This document shows, one piece after another, positions 16,263-28,000 of a stretch of DNA of 64,000 nt (within the stretch, counting starts at the first letter, position 1; the number at the start of each line of letters is the position of its first letter). The translations under genes were made by a program, and so were the position numbers. The notes under the pieces were generated by a model, which saw nothing but the letters and a program-made list of their open reading frames with translations, had not been told where the DNA came from and searched no databases. This DNA comes from Streptomyces sp. CB02400 (GTDB lineage: Bacteria > Actinomycetota > Actinomycetes > Streptomycetales > Streptomycetaceae): contig NZ_LIWB01000016.1 of NCBI RefSeq assembly GCF_001905725.1, positions 124,001-188,000 of the forward strand. Direction: 5' to 3'.

Positions 16263-19079
16263 TCACCGCCAGCGGCACCTGCGTCGGAGCCGGATCAGCC
16301 GCAGGACCGCCTCGACGATGCCGAGGGACAGCAGCGCACGTGCCTCGTGCACCGCATCACCGGTCTCCCGGAACAGGGCCGTGGCACGAGCGAATGAGTC
16401 CGCGGCCTTCTCGTAGTCGCCCTTGGCCCGGAAGAAGGTGCCGATGTTGTAGTGGGAGGCCGCGGCGCCGTGCCGGTCGGCGGCGAGGTCGAAGACTTCG
16501 ATGGCCCGGAGTTGGTGGTCCATGGCGTCGTCGAGCCGGGCCAGGTGCATGAGGACGACCCCGGCGTTCTGGAGTGCGCGCCCTTCCCACACGAGGTCAC
16601 CGGCGTCCGCGAGCAGCTGTGCCGCTTCGTGGTGCGCCGCCAGGGCCTCCTCGAAGCGGCGCAGTCTCTCCAGCGTGCGGCCCAGGTTGACGAGTGCTCC
16701 GCCTTCGCCTCGTGGGTCACGCTGATCACGAAGCATCTCCACGGCCTGTTCGTGCTTCTCCAGCGCTTCCGGATAACGTCCGACGGCGTGGAGGGAGAGG
16801 CCGAGATTGCTCAGCGCGTTCGCGTAGCTGTGCGTGTCCTCCAGTTCGCGGCAGAGCGCCACGTCGCGGGTATGGGCTTCGACGGCTTCGGTGAAGCGTC
16901 CTACGTCCTGGAAGTTCAGACCGAGGTTGTTCAGGGATTCGGCTTCACCCCTGATGTTGCCGAGTTCCCGGTAGATCTCCACCGCCTGCGAGTGACAGGA
17001 GATCGCTTCGTCGAACTGACGTATCTCGCGCAGCATGAGGCCCAAGCCGTTCAGTGCCACTGCCCGCCGTCTCACGTCCCCGGTGCTCCGGGCCAGTTCG
17101 AGGGCCGCCCTGTGGGCTTGGGCGGCCTGGTCGAAGCGCCGTCGGCCGGCATAGGACGTGCCGAGGGCGGTGAGTGCCGAGCATTCTTCCGCCGGGTCGT
17201 TCGTCTCCCGTCTGATCGCCAGTTCCCTTGTATGAGCTTCTATCGCCCGGTCGAAGCGGTGGAGGGACTGCAGAGCCTCTCCCAGGGTGTTCCACGCCGC
17301 CGCTTCCGTGTCCTGGTTCCCGGCTTCCCGGCATATCTCAATCGTTTGTTCGCCGAGGGTCACCGCGTCTTCGAAGTAGCGCATTTCGTTGTAGATGACC
17401 GCGAGCAGGCCTGCGGTCCTGAAAAGGCGGTGCTTCTTCGGTGCTGTGGTGGTCGCGATCAGGAGCGTGGTTCGTTCGGTCTCCAGCCAGCTGACGGCTT
17501 GTTCCTTGCTGGTGAACCGGGCCGGCGCCGCCTGCGTGGCGACCTTGGGAGACAGGTGGCCGGCTGCTGCCAGCACATCATCGGCGTAGTGGTCCCGCAG
17601 CCGGTCGAGTGCCTCGTCGCGTCGGTCCGCGGTCGCCGCCTCCTCGCCGTACTCGCGTGCGAAGAGCCGAATGAGGTCGTGCATGGTCCAGTACTCGGTG
17701 TCCTCGGTGGGCAGAGGGCCTTCGGTGTCCGCCGGCTCTTTGATCAGCAGGTGGGAGCGTTCGAGGGAGTGCAGCAGGCGTCGGGCGTCAGCGGTGCTCC
17801 CGTCGAGCAGGGCAGCGACCGCCCGGGTGGAGACGCGATCGCCCGGGACCTCCGCCAGCAGGCGGAACAGCCGTGACTGAGGCTGTGGAAGGTGGTCGTA
17901 CGACAGGGCGAACGACGCCCGCAGGGCATAAGGACGGCCGGCCTCGTCGCATCCTTCGTAGGCGATGACGTCGAGCAGGCTGCTCGCAGCCCGGAGGTCC
18001 GCGACGTGTTCGGAGAGGGCGCGCTCCGGTGCCTCGCGGAGCAACGCCGAGACGATGCGCAGTGCCAGGGGCAGGTGGCCGCACAGCCCGGCGAGTTCCG
18101 CGGCCGCGTCCCGCTGTGTGTGCACGCGCTCGGCACCCCTGTCGTCCACGCTCAGTGCCGCGTGGATCAGTGCGAGGGCTTCTTCCTCGGTGAGCGGGTT
18201 CAGGCGCAGTCGGTGAACCGGAAGCACCGAGAGCGAGTGACGGGAGGTGATCACCGCCCTGTGCGGGGCCTGGGGCAGCAGGGCGGTGATCTGTTCGGGG
18301 CTTCTGACGTTGTCCAGCACCAGCAGGAGCGGTGTGCCGGCCCGGGCCAGCGTGTTGAGCGTGTATCGCCAGACGTCCAGCTTGCCGTCCAGTCCATCGG
18401 GAAGATCCCTGCCGCGTACTCCCATCGCGTGCAGCAGTCGGCCGACCACCTGCTCCGGCTCCGTCGGTGGCTGAGAGCTGTAGCCGTGCAGGTCGGCGAA
18501 GAGCGTGCCGCCCGGGAACCAGCCTCGGGCGCTCGCCTGGTGTGCGGCGTGCAGGGCCAGTGCCGTCTTGCCCACACCGCCCATCCCGGCCACGGCCGAC
18601 ACGGCGACGGTCACGGGCTCCCGGGACTCGTCGGCCCGGGGCTCCAGCCACAGCAGGACCTCCTCCACTTCGGCTGTGCGGCCCGCGAAGGCAGCGGGGG
18701 CGGCGGGCAGCGTCACGGGGCCGGTGGCCGGTGGCCCCGGGGGGCCGGTCGTACGGGGGCGTCCGCCCCGCCGGGCGTCCCGTTCCTGCCGGGCGCGCTT
18801 GAGGAGTTGTCCCCACCACGCCTGCGACCGTGGCCGGTAGCGGCTGTCGTGGGCCGCGGCCTCGCTGTGCAGGTAGGCCACCAGAGCCAGGAAGCAGGCG
18901 GTCTTGTCCGGTCCCGGGACGGCCGGGCCGTTCAGCCAACTGTGCACTGTGCCGACGGAGACGGGCATCGGCGGCACCTGCTTCGCGCCCTGCTTCGCCA
19001 ACTGGCTCAGGGTCGGTCGGCCCGCCGCCTCGTACAACGCCCGCAGCTCGGCTCGTAGCCGGTCCGACTGCTGCTCCAT
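16263..19079 (-). CDS. STAND NTPase with N-terminal helix-turn-helix and C-terminal TPRs
   Basis: 938 aa. Residues 1-100 form a helical, HTH-like region seen in many Streptomyces proteins (LSQLAKQGAKQVPPMPVSVGTVHSWLNG). An NB-ARC ATPase follows, with Walker A GMGGVGKTALALH about residue 170, Walker B LLLVLDNV about residue 255, a GLPL-like GHLPLALRI, and a winged-helix/MHD-like segment (TMHDLIRLFAREY). The C-terminal 450 residues are tandem tetratricopeptide repeats (NTLGEAL, NGLGLML, NNLGLNF, SNLGLSL, VNLGRTL spaced about 40 residues). It resembles the ATPase-TPR part of AfsR-type regulators but lacks their SARP DNA-binding domain. The same architecture is used by stress sensors and some phage-defence proteins, so its role is open. 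Confidence 0.85.
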   Translation of the reverse strand: MEQQSDRLRAELRALYEAAGRPTLSQLAKQGAKQVPPMPVSVGTVHSWLNGPAVPGPDKTACFLALVAYLHSEAAAHDSRYRPRSQAWWGQLLKRARQERDARRGGRPRTTGPPGPPATGPVTLPAAPAAFAGRTAEVEEVLLWLEPRADESREPVTVAVSAVAGMGGVGKTALALHAAHQASARGWFPGGTLFADLHGYSSQPPTEPEQVVGRLLHAMGVRGRDLPDGLDGKLDVWRYTLNTLARAGTPLLLVLDNVRSPEQITALLPQAPHRAVITSRHSLSVLPVHRLRLNPLTEEEALALIHAALSVDDRGAERVHTQRDAAAELAGLCGHLPLALRIVSALLREAPERALSEHVADLRAASSLLDVIAYEGCDEAGRPYALRASFALSYDHLPQPQSRLFRLLAEVPGDRVSTRAVAALLDGSTADARRLLHSLERSHLLIKEPADTEGPLPTEDTEYWTMHDLIRLFAREYGEEAATADRRDEALDRLRDHYADDVLAAAGHLSPKVATQAAPARFTSKEQAVSWLETERTTLLIATTTAPKKHRLFRTAGLLAVIYNEMRYFEDAVTLGEQTIEICREAGNQDTEAAAWNTLGEALQSLHRFDRAIEAHTRELAIRRETNDPAEECSALTALGTSYAGRRRFDQAAQAHRAALELARSTGDVRRRAVALNGLGLMLREIRQFDEAISCHSQAVEIYRELGNIRGEAESLNNLGLNFQDVGRFTEAVEAHTRDVALCRELEDTHSYANALSNLGLSLHAVGRYPEALEKHEQAVEMLRDQRDPRGEGGALVNLGRTLERLRRFEEALAAHHEAAQLLADAGDLVWEGRALQNAGVVLMHLARLDDAMDHQLRAIEVFDLAADRHGAAASHYNIGTFFRAKGDYEKAADSFARATALFRETGDAVHEARALLSLGIVEAVLRLIRLRRRCRWR

Positions 19080-19263
19080 CAGGCGGCGCCCTTTCGGCCG
19101 TTCAGACTCCGCACCCGCTGAAGAATCCGGAAAACGGTGCCCGGCCAGGCTAGTCAGGCAGCGTGCGGGAGGCGGTGACTTCGCTGAAAAGGCCCTGAAA
19201 GCCGCGCCATGGCGTCATCGCCCGGCCGCACCCCGCGGCCGGCACCCTTCCGAGGAGCACGTC

Positions 19264-19374
19264 ATGGCCACTTCGCGGACCCGCAAGGCTTTCTGCACCC
19301 TCCTGGGCCAGGTCGGCCTCGCGGCCGTCTCCGGCGGCACCGCGGCCTTCGTCACCTGGCTGTTCCAGCGCTGA
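19264..19374 (+). CDS. Small hydrophobic peptide (36 aa)
   Basis: ATG at 19264 with a strong CGAGGAG ribosome-binding site eight bases upstream. The product has a basic N-terminus (MATSRTRKAFCTLLGQ) and one predicted transmembrane helix (VGLAAVSGGTAAFVTWLF) ending in QR. It is divergent from the STAND gene and ends 16 bases before a strong hairpin. I do not recognise it. The short length means it could be chance, but the ribosome-binding site and clean membrane-peptide layout support translation. Confidence 0.55.
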   Translation: MATSRTRKAFCTLLGQVGLAAVSGGTAAFVTWLFQR

Positions 19375-19390
19375 TCCGGTATCGGAAGGC

Positions 19391-19432
19391 CGCAGTGGCG
19401 TCCGTCGTCGGTCGGCGACGGACGCCACTGCG
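19391..19432. terminator. Bidirectional terminator between small peptide and PKS gene
   Basis: A perfect 17-bp inverted repeat (19391-19407 and 19416-19432) with an 8-base loop sits between two convergent genes and abuts the PKS stop codon at 19434. Confidence 0.85.
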
Positions 19433-19433
19433 C

Positions 19434-22400
19434 TCACGCGTGGGAGGTGACCGCGTGGGACATGGCCGCGGCGGTCAGTTCCAGGGCCATGGCCTTCGGG
19501 TTCTCGAGGGGCGCCGAGTGCGAGCCCTCGATGGACCGGATCACGAACTCGCCGCTGGTCAGCGTGGACCAGCCGGCCGTCGTGCCCTCGGGCAGCACCG
19601 GGTCGGCCGTGCCCGACACCGCCGTGACCGGGATGTCCAGGGGCCCGCGGCGGTCGCCTCGCAGCGCGAGCTGGTGCCGGTTCCACATGCCGACGTCGGC
19701 CCGCAGGTTCTCCACGTAGGTGCCGAACACCTCCTCGTTGTCGAGGATGTCGTCGGGAAGCACCCCGCGGAACAGCTCGACCAGGGTCGCCGGCGCCGCC
19801 GTGTCCCACAGCGTCGACACCTTCTGGAACCGCTTGAGCGCCTCCGGCGTCTCGCTGAACGGCGACGGCGCACAGGCGACGACGAGGGACAGGTCCGGCC
19901 CCCCGACCCTGCTGCCGAGCCGGTGGGCGATCTCCCAGGCCGTGTACGCGCCCTGGCTGTGCCCGTACAGGACGACCGGCACGTCGAGGCGGTCGGACAG
20001 GTCCGCCACGACCCGGTCGACGAGGACGTTCACATCGCTCACCGGGGCCTCCCCGCTGCGTCCCTCACGGCCGGGGACCCGGACGCCGAGCAGTTCGACG
20101 TCCTCGGGGAGGTACGGGATGAGCGGGACGTGTCCGGTGGTCGTGCCGCCCATGCCCGACATGCACAGGATCCGGGCCTTGGGGTGCCGCGCCGGCTTGA
20201 GTACCCGTATCAGCGGGTCGGGCGCGGCCTCGGCGGCGGGCTGCCGTCCGGTGAGTTCGTCGACCACGTGTTGCGCGATGCCCGCGCAACCGCCCTGCCG
20301 GAACAGCACGTCCGTGCCGAGCCGCAGTCCGCTTCGCCTGGCGATCCTGGCGCGCAGGCCGACGGCCATCAGCGAGTCCATCCCGAGTTGCTGCAGGGGT
20401 TGTCCGGCGGGGACCCCGGTTGTTCCGAGGGTGGCGGCGGCCTCCGCGCGGACCAGTTCCAGCACCGTGGCGAGCTGTGTGTCCCGGTCCATGCCCGCCA
20501 GCCGCTCTGCGAGACCGCTGTCCTGGGGTGTGCCGGTCGTCTCGTCCCCGTGCGGCCGGCCGGCGCTCCCGGCGTGGCCGTCGCGGCTCTCGTGCCAGCG
20601 CCGGAGCAGCGGCAGCAGGTCCGCGACGCTGTCCCGGTGCTGTCCGGACGCGCCGAGCAGCTCGGCGAGCGAGTCCGCCTCGTCCGCGCCGACGGCGTCC
20701 CAGAAGCGCTGGTCGGTCGTCCTGCGGCGAGCGGGTGCCTTCCAGTGGCGCTGCCGCTGGAAGGCGTAGCCGGGCAGGTCGACCATGCGACCGTGGGGGA
20801 CGGCCGCCGGCCAGTCGATCTCGACACCGTGCGCGTGCAGGGCGCCCAGGGTGCGCTGGAGCCGGTCCAGGCCGCCCTGGTCCCGTTCCATGGCCGCCAG
20901 GACCACCGCGTCCTGCTCCGCGCCGCCGTCGGCCAGTGGCATGGCCAGCACGGGGTGCGGGCTGACCTCGACGAAGACGGTGTATCCGTCGGCGAGCAGT
21001 TCTTGCTGGGCGAGGTCGAGCCGTACGGGTTCGCGCAGGTTGCGGCACCAGTAGTCGGCGTCCAGTTCCTCACCCGCGGCCCGCCGGCCGAGCACCGTGG
21101 AGTACAGGGGGATCCGGGACGGGCGGGGGTTCAGCGGGGCGAGCCGGTCCCGGAGGCCGGGCAGCAGCGCGTCCATGTGTGAACTGTGGGACGCGCAGGC
21201 GGCGTTCAGCTTGCCGCACATCACGTCCTGGTCGTCCCACGCGTGCAGCAGCTTCTCCACGACCGCGCGGTCTCCCGAGACGACCGCGGATCCGGGGGTG
21301 TTCACCACGGCGACCGAGACGGCGTTCCCGTGGGGGGCCAGCGCCGCCTCGACCTCGGAGACCGGGAGTTGCACGGTCGCCATCTCCCCGTCCGAGGACA
21401 GCGCGGCGAGGGTCCTGCTGCGTTCGGCGACGATCCGGGCGCCCTCCTCCAGGGTCAGGGAGCCCGCGACCACGGCCGCGGGGATCTCGCCCTGGCTGTG
21501 TCCTACGACGGCCTGTGCTTCCAGGCCCAGGTCCCGCATGGCCGCCGCCAGGGCGAGATACATGGTGAACAGCACCGGCTGGGCGATGTCCAGGCGGTCC
21601 CACGCGATGCGGTCCTCGTCCTGGAGCAGTCCGAGTACGGACCAGCCGGTCCAGGGACGCAGTGCCTCGTCGCAGCGGGCGACCGTGTCGGCGAAGGCGG
21701 GGCTTTCGGTGAGCAGGCGCCGGGCCATGCCCGGCCACTGGGAACCCTGGCCGGGGAAGACGAACACGACCTTGCCCGGCCGGGCGGTGGCGAGGGTGAC
21801 CGACGCGTCCGGCCGGTCCTGGGCGAGGGCGGTCAGTCCTTCGACGACCGTGGGCAGGTCGGGTCCGGCCACCGAGGCGCGTTCGGCGAAGTGCCGGCGG
21901 TGCCGGGTGGTGGTCCAGGCCAGGTCGGTGAGGGTGGTGTCGGGGTGTTCGGTGAGCCAGTGGGCCCACTGGCGGGCCTGGTCCCTGAGGGCCTGCGGGG
22001 TCCGCCCGGAGAGCACCACCGGCGCCGCGGCCGGTACCGGGGCGGGCCGCACGGCCGGCTGCGGCGGCTGTTCGATCACCAGGTGGGCGTTGGTGCCTCC
22101 GATGCCGAACGAGGAGACCCCGGCGCGCCGGGTGCCCCGCCAGGTCCGGGTGTCGTCGCTGATGCGCAGGGCCGCCGGGTCCAGGCCGAGTTCGGGGTTG
22201 ACGCGCTGGAAGTTGACGGTGGGGACCAGTTCGCCGTGGTAGACGCAGAGGGCCGCCTTGACCAGTCCCGCCAGGCCCGCGGCCACGTCGACGTGACCGA
22301 TGTTGGACTTCACCGATCCGACCGCGCACGGCTCGTCGCGGTCGGGGGTGAACACCTCCTGCAGGGCCTGGATCTCGATGGGGTCGCCCATGGCGGTGGC

Positions 22401-25065
22401 GGTGCCGTGCGCTTCGACGTAACCGATGTCCGCGGACGACAGCCCCGCGTCGGCGAGGGCGTCGGTGATGACCGTCGCCTGACCGTTCACGCTGGGGGCG
22501 GTGAAACCGACCTTGTCGGACCCGTCGTTGTTGATGGCGCTGCCGCGGACGACCGCGTAGATGCGGTCCCCGGCCTCGACCGCGTCCGACAGCCGCCGCA
22601 TCACCACCGCGACCACGCCGTTGGCGAGGACCGTGCCCGCGGCGTCGGCGTCGAAGGGCCGGCAGTGTCCGTCCGGGGAGGCCACGAAGCCTTCCTCGTG
22701 CTGGTAGCCCTGTTCCAGGGGGAAGGTGAGGGCGGAGGCGCCGACGATCGCCACGTCGGACTCCCCGCGCAGCAGGCTCTGCCGGGCCAGATGCGCGAGG
22801 ACCAGTCCCGTGGAGCACGCCGTCTGCACGGTCAGCGCGGGACCCCGCAGATTCAGCTTGTGCGCCAGGCGGGTCGTGAGGAAGTCGTTCATGTTGCCGA
22901 TGGCCGCGCGGAAGGCCTCCGTGGTGCCCTCGGGATCGCCCTGGTCGTAGCCGCCGAAGCCGACTCCGCCGAAGACTCCGATGCGGCCGGGGTGGGTGCC
23001 GGGCACGATGCCGGCGTTCTCCAGGCCCTGCCAGGCCGTCTCCAGGAAGAGCCGGTGCTGCGGATCCATGTTCTGCGCCTCGGAGGGCGAGCAGCGGAAG
23101 AACTCGGCGTCGAAGCGGTCGGCGTCCTCGATGTAGCCCTTGGCGGGGACGAACCCGGGTTCCTCCAGTACGTGTGCGGGCACTCCGGCGTCCAGCAGTT
23201 CCCGGTCGGTGAAGCGGCGGATCGACTCCACACCGCCCCGCAGGTTCGCCCAGAACTCCTCCGCGTCACTCGCGCCCGGCAGGCGCAGGGCCACGCCCAC
23301 GATCGCCACCGCTTCCTCGTCGGCACCCTCCGGTGCCGGTGCCGGTGCCGGTGCCGCGCCCGCCGCCGGCGTGGCGCCGCCGCGCAGGAACGTGGTCAGC
23401 TGGCGCACCGTGGAGTGACGGAACAGCGTCGAGAGCGGGAACTCGCGGTCCAGGCCGGCACAGACCAGCTCGTGGACCCGCACCGCCGTCAACGACGTCC
23501 CGCCCAGGTCGAAGAACCCGATGTCCGGGTCCACCTCGTCCGGCTCCAGCTCCAGCACCTGTGACCAGGCCGAGAGCACCGTCTGCCACACCTGGTCGGC
23601 ACCGGCGGCCGGTTCGCAGAGCTCGGGTCGTGGTGCGGGCGGTGCGGCGAGCTTCCGGGCCCGTGCGGCCTGGGCCGGTATCGGCTCGTACGCGGTCTCC
23701 CCGGCGGGCCGGGCCGCGACGTGGCCGCCGTGCCCGGCGAGCAGGCGGCGTTCCACGCCGCGGAGCGGACCGGCCTCCCGTACGGGGCGGGCGGGCTCGG
23801 CGGCGAGCGATGCCAGCAGGGTCTCGAAGTCGGCGGTCATGCGGCGGGCCGAGTCCTGGTCCAGCACATGGGCCTGGAACTCCAGCTCCCCGCGCAGCAC
23901 ATCGCCGTCGACGCTCAGCGTGAGACCCAGCTCGAACTTCGACGCGCCTCGCACGTTGCCGGACACGCTGCCCGTCGTGGGAAGCCGCCAGGCCGCCTCA
24001 CCCGTTCCGACCGTGGGGAAGGCCGTTCCGCTGTAGTTGAACACCGCCCGGAACAGCGGGTTCTCCTCACCGGTCCGGTCACCGCCGGCGATGCGCACGA
24101 CCTCGGACAGCGGGACGCTCTGGTTCTCGAACACTCCCCGCACCCGGGCGTGCGTGGCGGCGATGACGTCCTCGAAGGACACCGCCCGGGTCAGGTCGCA
24201 GCGCAGCGGCAGGGTGTTCGCGAGGAACCCGAAGGTCTTCGCGACCTGCGGCAGCTCCCTCGCCGACCAGATCGTGCCGAGGCTGAAGTCGTACTGGTCG
24301 GTGTACCGGGCGAGCAGCACCGCGAAGGCGCTGACGTACACGGTGTACTTGGTGACGGAGTGGCGTGCGGCCAGCTCGTCCAGAGCGGCCCGGAGCTCCG
24401 CGGGCACGGTGAAGCGCACGGCGTCGCCCTGCTCGTCCTCCGCCGCGGCCCGCTCGGGAAGTTCCAGGCGCTGGGCTCCGTCCAGTTCGGACGCGAAGTA
24501 GGCGAGCGAGCGTTCGAAGGCGCCCTCCTCCAGGGACTGCTTCTCCCACCGCGCGTAGTCACCGAGGTGGTAGCGGACCTCTGCGAGCCGGGGGGTGGAC
24601 TGTCCGGCGAGGGCCTGGTACGCCTCGTGCAGCTCCTTCAGCAGCAGCGACATCGACCAGCCGTCGGTGATGGCGTGGTGCATGGTGAAGCACATGGTCC
24701 ACGTCCGGCCGGAGTCCACCAGCAGACAGCGGAACAGGGTCTCGGCGTCCAGCTCGAACGGGACCCGTTCCTCCGCGTGCAGCATCCGGTCGAGCTCGTC
24801 GGCGCCGGTCGCCCGCTCGTGCCGTAGCGGCACGGTGAAGTCCGGGTGCACCACCTGGACCAGTTCGCCGTCGCGGCTCTCCAGGCCGGTGCGCAGGGCC
24901 TCGTGACGTTCCATCACCACGCGCAGGGCCGAGCGGAACGTCTCCGGGCACAGGGGGCTGTCCACCTCGAACCGGAGCACGGCGTTGTACTGCGCGGAGC
25001 CCGGACGCATCCGCTCCAGGAACCACAGCCGGCGCTGGCCTTCGGTCGCCGGGTGGACCTCGCGC
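19434..25065 (-). other. PKS module 4: C-PCP-KS-AT-ACP-TE
   Basis: C 23800-25065 (canonical HHAITDGWS at 24651-24683); PCP 23385-23640 (FFDLGGTSLTAV); KS 22065-23310 (VQTACSTGL); AT 20880-21778 (GHSQGE; CASH at about 21190); a 130-residue linker with a WDAV...LLPLLRRW pattern typical of a KR structural remnant; ACP 20260-20490 (LGMDSLMAVGL); TE 19434-20215 (GHSQGA nucleophile elbow at about 19955, C-terminal GSHSAPLENP with the catalytic His). Confidence 0.87.
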
Positions 25066-28000
25066 CGCTCGGCGTCTTCCGTCGACGGGCCGGGGGGCGG
25101 CAGCTCGCGGAAGACGTCGGTCAGCAGGTGGTCGACGATCGCTCGGGGCGTGGGGTGTTCGAAGGCGAGCGTGGACGGCAGCGGGGCGCCGGTCACCTCG
25201 CTGAGCCGGTTGCGCAGTTGCAGGGCCATCATCGAATCCATGCCGCGGCCTTGGAACCGCTCGTCCACGGGCAGGGGTTCGCCGAGTCCGAGAACGCCCC
25301 GGACCGCGTCCTGCACGGCCTCCAGCACGGTGCGGGCACGGGCCGGTTCGGGCAGTGCCGCCAGCCTGGTCGCCAGGTCCGCGGGGGGTGGTGCCTGTCG
25401 TTCCTGCCGGGGACGGGCTCCCCCGTCGATCCAGTAGCTCTGCCGCTGGAAGGCGTAGCCGGGCACGTCCACCAGGCGGCGGGGCCCGTCGATGACCCGT
25501 GTCCAGTCCACCGGGTGACCGTGGACGTGCAGTTCGCCGAGGCCGCGCACGATCTGCGCGAGGCCGCCGTGGTCGCGGCGCAGACTGCCCAGGACCACTC
25601 CGCCGCCGTCGGCGGTGAAGGCGGTCAGCGGGACGGCCAGCAGCGGATGCGGGCTGACCTCGGTGAACACGCCGAAGCCGTCGGCGCGCAGCGCGTCGAG
25701 CGCCAGGTCCATGCGCACCGGCTCGCGCAGGTTGCGGCACCAGTACCGGGCGTCCAGGGTGTCTCCGCCGATCGGCGCACCGGTGACCGTGGAGTACATC
25801 GGCACCGTCGTCGGGCGAGGGCGCAGTCCGTCCAGGGCCGCTTCCACCTCGGGCAGCATGGGGTCGACCAGGCTGCAGTGCCCGGCCCGGTCCGCCTTGA
25901 TGCGGCGGGAGAACACGTCACGGTCCGCCAGCTTCGCGAGCAGGTCGTCCACCGCGTCCGCCGCGCCGGCCACCGCCACCGAACCCGGGGTGTTCACCGC
26001 GGCCACCGACAGGGCTCCGTCGTGGTCGGCGAGCAGTTCCTCCACCTCGGTCAGCGGCAGTCCCAGCAGGGCCATGCCGCCCGAGCCGCTCTCGATGCGC
26101 CCGAACGCCTGGCTGCGGACGGCGACGATCCTGGCGCCCTCCTCCAGGGTCAGCGCTCCGGCGACCACGGCGGCGGGCACCTCGCCCTGGCTGTGTCCGA
26201 CGACGGCCTCCGGTTCCAGACCGACGGACCGCCACACCTGCGCCAGGCCGAGTGCGACCGTGAACAGCGCGGGCTGGGTCACCTCGACGTCGTCCAGGCT
26301 CAGCCCGCTCGTGTCGGGGTTCTCCAGCAGCTCCTGGACGGACCAGCCGGTCCAGGGGCGCAGTGCCTCGTCGCAGCGGGCGACCGTGTCGGCGAAGGCG
26401 GGGCTTTCGGTGAGCAGGCGCCGGGCCATGCCCGGCCACTGGGAACCGTGGCCCGCGAAGACGAAGGCGACCTTGCCGTGTTCCCCGGCGACCCCGGTGC
26501 ACACCGCGTCGTCGGCCTGCCCGTCCCCGAGCGCGGTCAGTCCGCGCACCATCTCGTCCAGGTCGTGGGCGAGGACGGCGGCCCGGTGCTCGAAGTGCCG
26601 GCGGTGCCGGGTGGTGGTCCAGGCCAGGTCGGTGAGGGTGGTGTCGGGGTGTTCGGTGAGCCAGTGGGCCCACTGGCGGGCCTGGTCCCTGAGGGCCTGC
26701 GGGGTCCGCCCGGAGAGCACCACCGGCGCCGCGGCCGGTACCGGGTCGGGCCGCACGGCCGGCTGCGGCGGCTGTTCGATCACCACGTGGGCGTTGGTGC
26801 CTCCGATACCGAACGAGGAGACCCCGGCGCGCCGGATGCCCCGCCAGGCCCGGGTGTCGTCGCTGATGCGCAGGACCGCCGGATCCAGCCCCAGTTCCGG
26901 GTCGACGTGGTCGAAGTTGACGGTGGGGACCAGTTCGCCGTGGTAGACGCAGAGGGCCGCCTTGACCAGTCCCGCCAGGCCCGCCGCCACGTCGACGTGA
27001 CCGATGTTGGACTTCACCGAACCCACCGCGCACGGCTCCTCGCGGTCGGAGGAGAACACCTCCTGCAGGGCCTGGATCTCGATGAGGTCGCCCATGGCGG
27101 TGGCGGTGCCGTGCGCTTCGACGTAACCGATGTCCGCGGACGACAGCCCCGCGTCGGCGAGGGCGTCGGTGATGACCGTCGCCTGACCGCTGACACTGGG
27201 GGCGGTGAAACCGACCTTGTCGGACCCGTCGTTGTTGATGGCGCTGCCGCGGACGACCGCGTAGATACGGTCCCCGGCCTCGACCGCGTCCGACAGCCGC
27301 CGCATCACCACCGCGACCACGCCGTTGCCCACCACGGTGCCCTGGCGGTCGGCGTCGAACGCGCGACAGGAGCCGTCCGGGGAGAAGACGAAGCCTTCCT
27401 GGTGCGGGTAGCCGTACTCCAGGGGGAAGGTGAGGGCGGAGGCGCCGACGATCGCCACGTCGGACTCCCCGCGCAGCAGGCTCTGCCGGGCCAGATGCGC
27501 GAGGACCAGTCCCGTGGAGCACGCCGTCTGCACGGTCAGCGCGGGACCCCGCAGATTCAGCTTGTGCGCCACCCTGGTGGACACGAAGTCGGATTTGTTC
27601 CCGAGGAGGTTGCGGTAGAACTCGTGGAGTTCGCTGATCTCGTCGCCGCGGACGGTTCCGGTGTTGTAGCCGCCGAATCCGGCGCCGGCGAAGACTCCGA
27701 TGCGGCCGGGGTGGGCGTCGTGCACGATGCCGGCGTTCTCCAGGCCCTGCCAGGCCGTCTCCAGGAAGAGCCGGTGCTGCGGATCCATGTTCTCCGCCTC
27801 GGCCCGGGAGTAGCCGAAGAACTCGGCGTCGAAGAGGTCGGCGTCCCCCACGTAGCCCTTGGCCTGGACGAAGGCGGGATCCTCCACCGCGTGCGCGGGC
27901 ACTCCGGCGTCCAGCATCTCCTGGTCGGTGAAGCGGCGGATCGACTCCACACCGCCCCGCAGGTTCGCCCAGAACTCCTCCGCGTCACTCGCGCCCGGCA

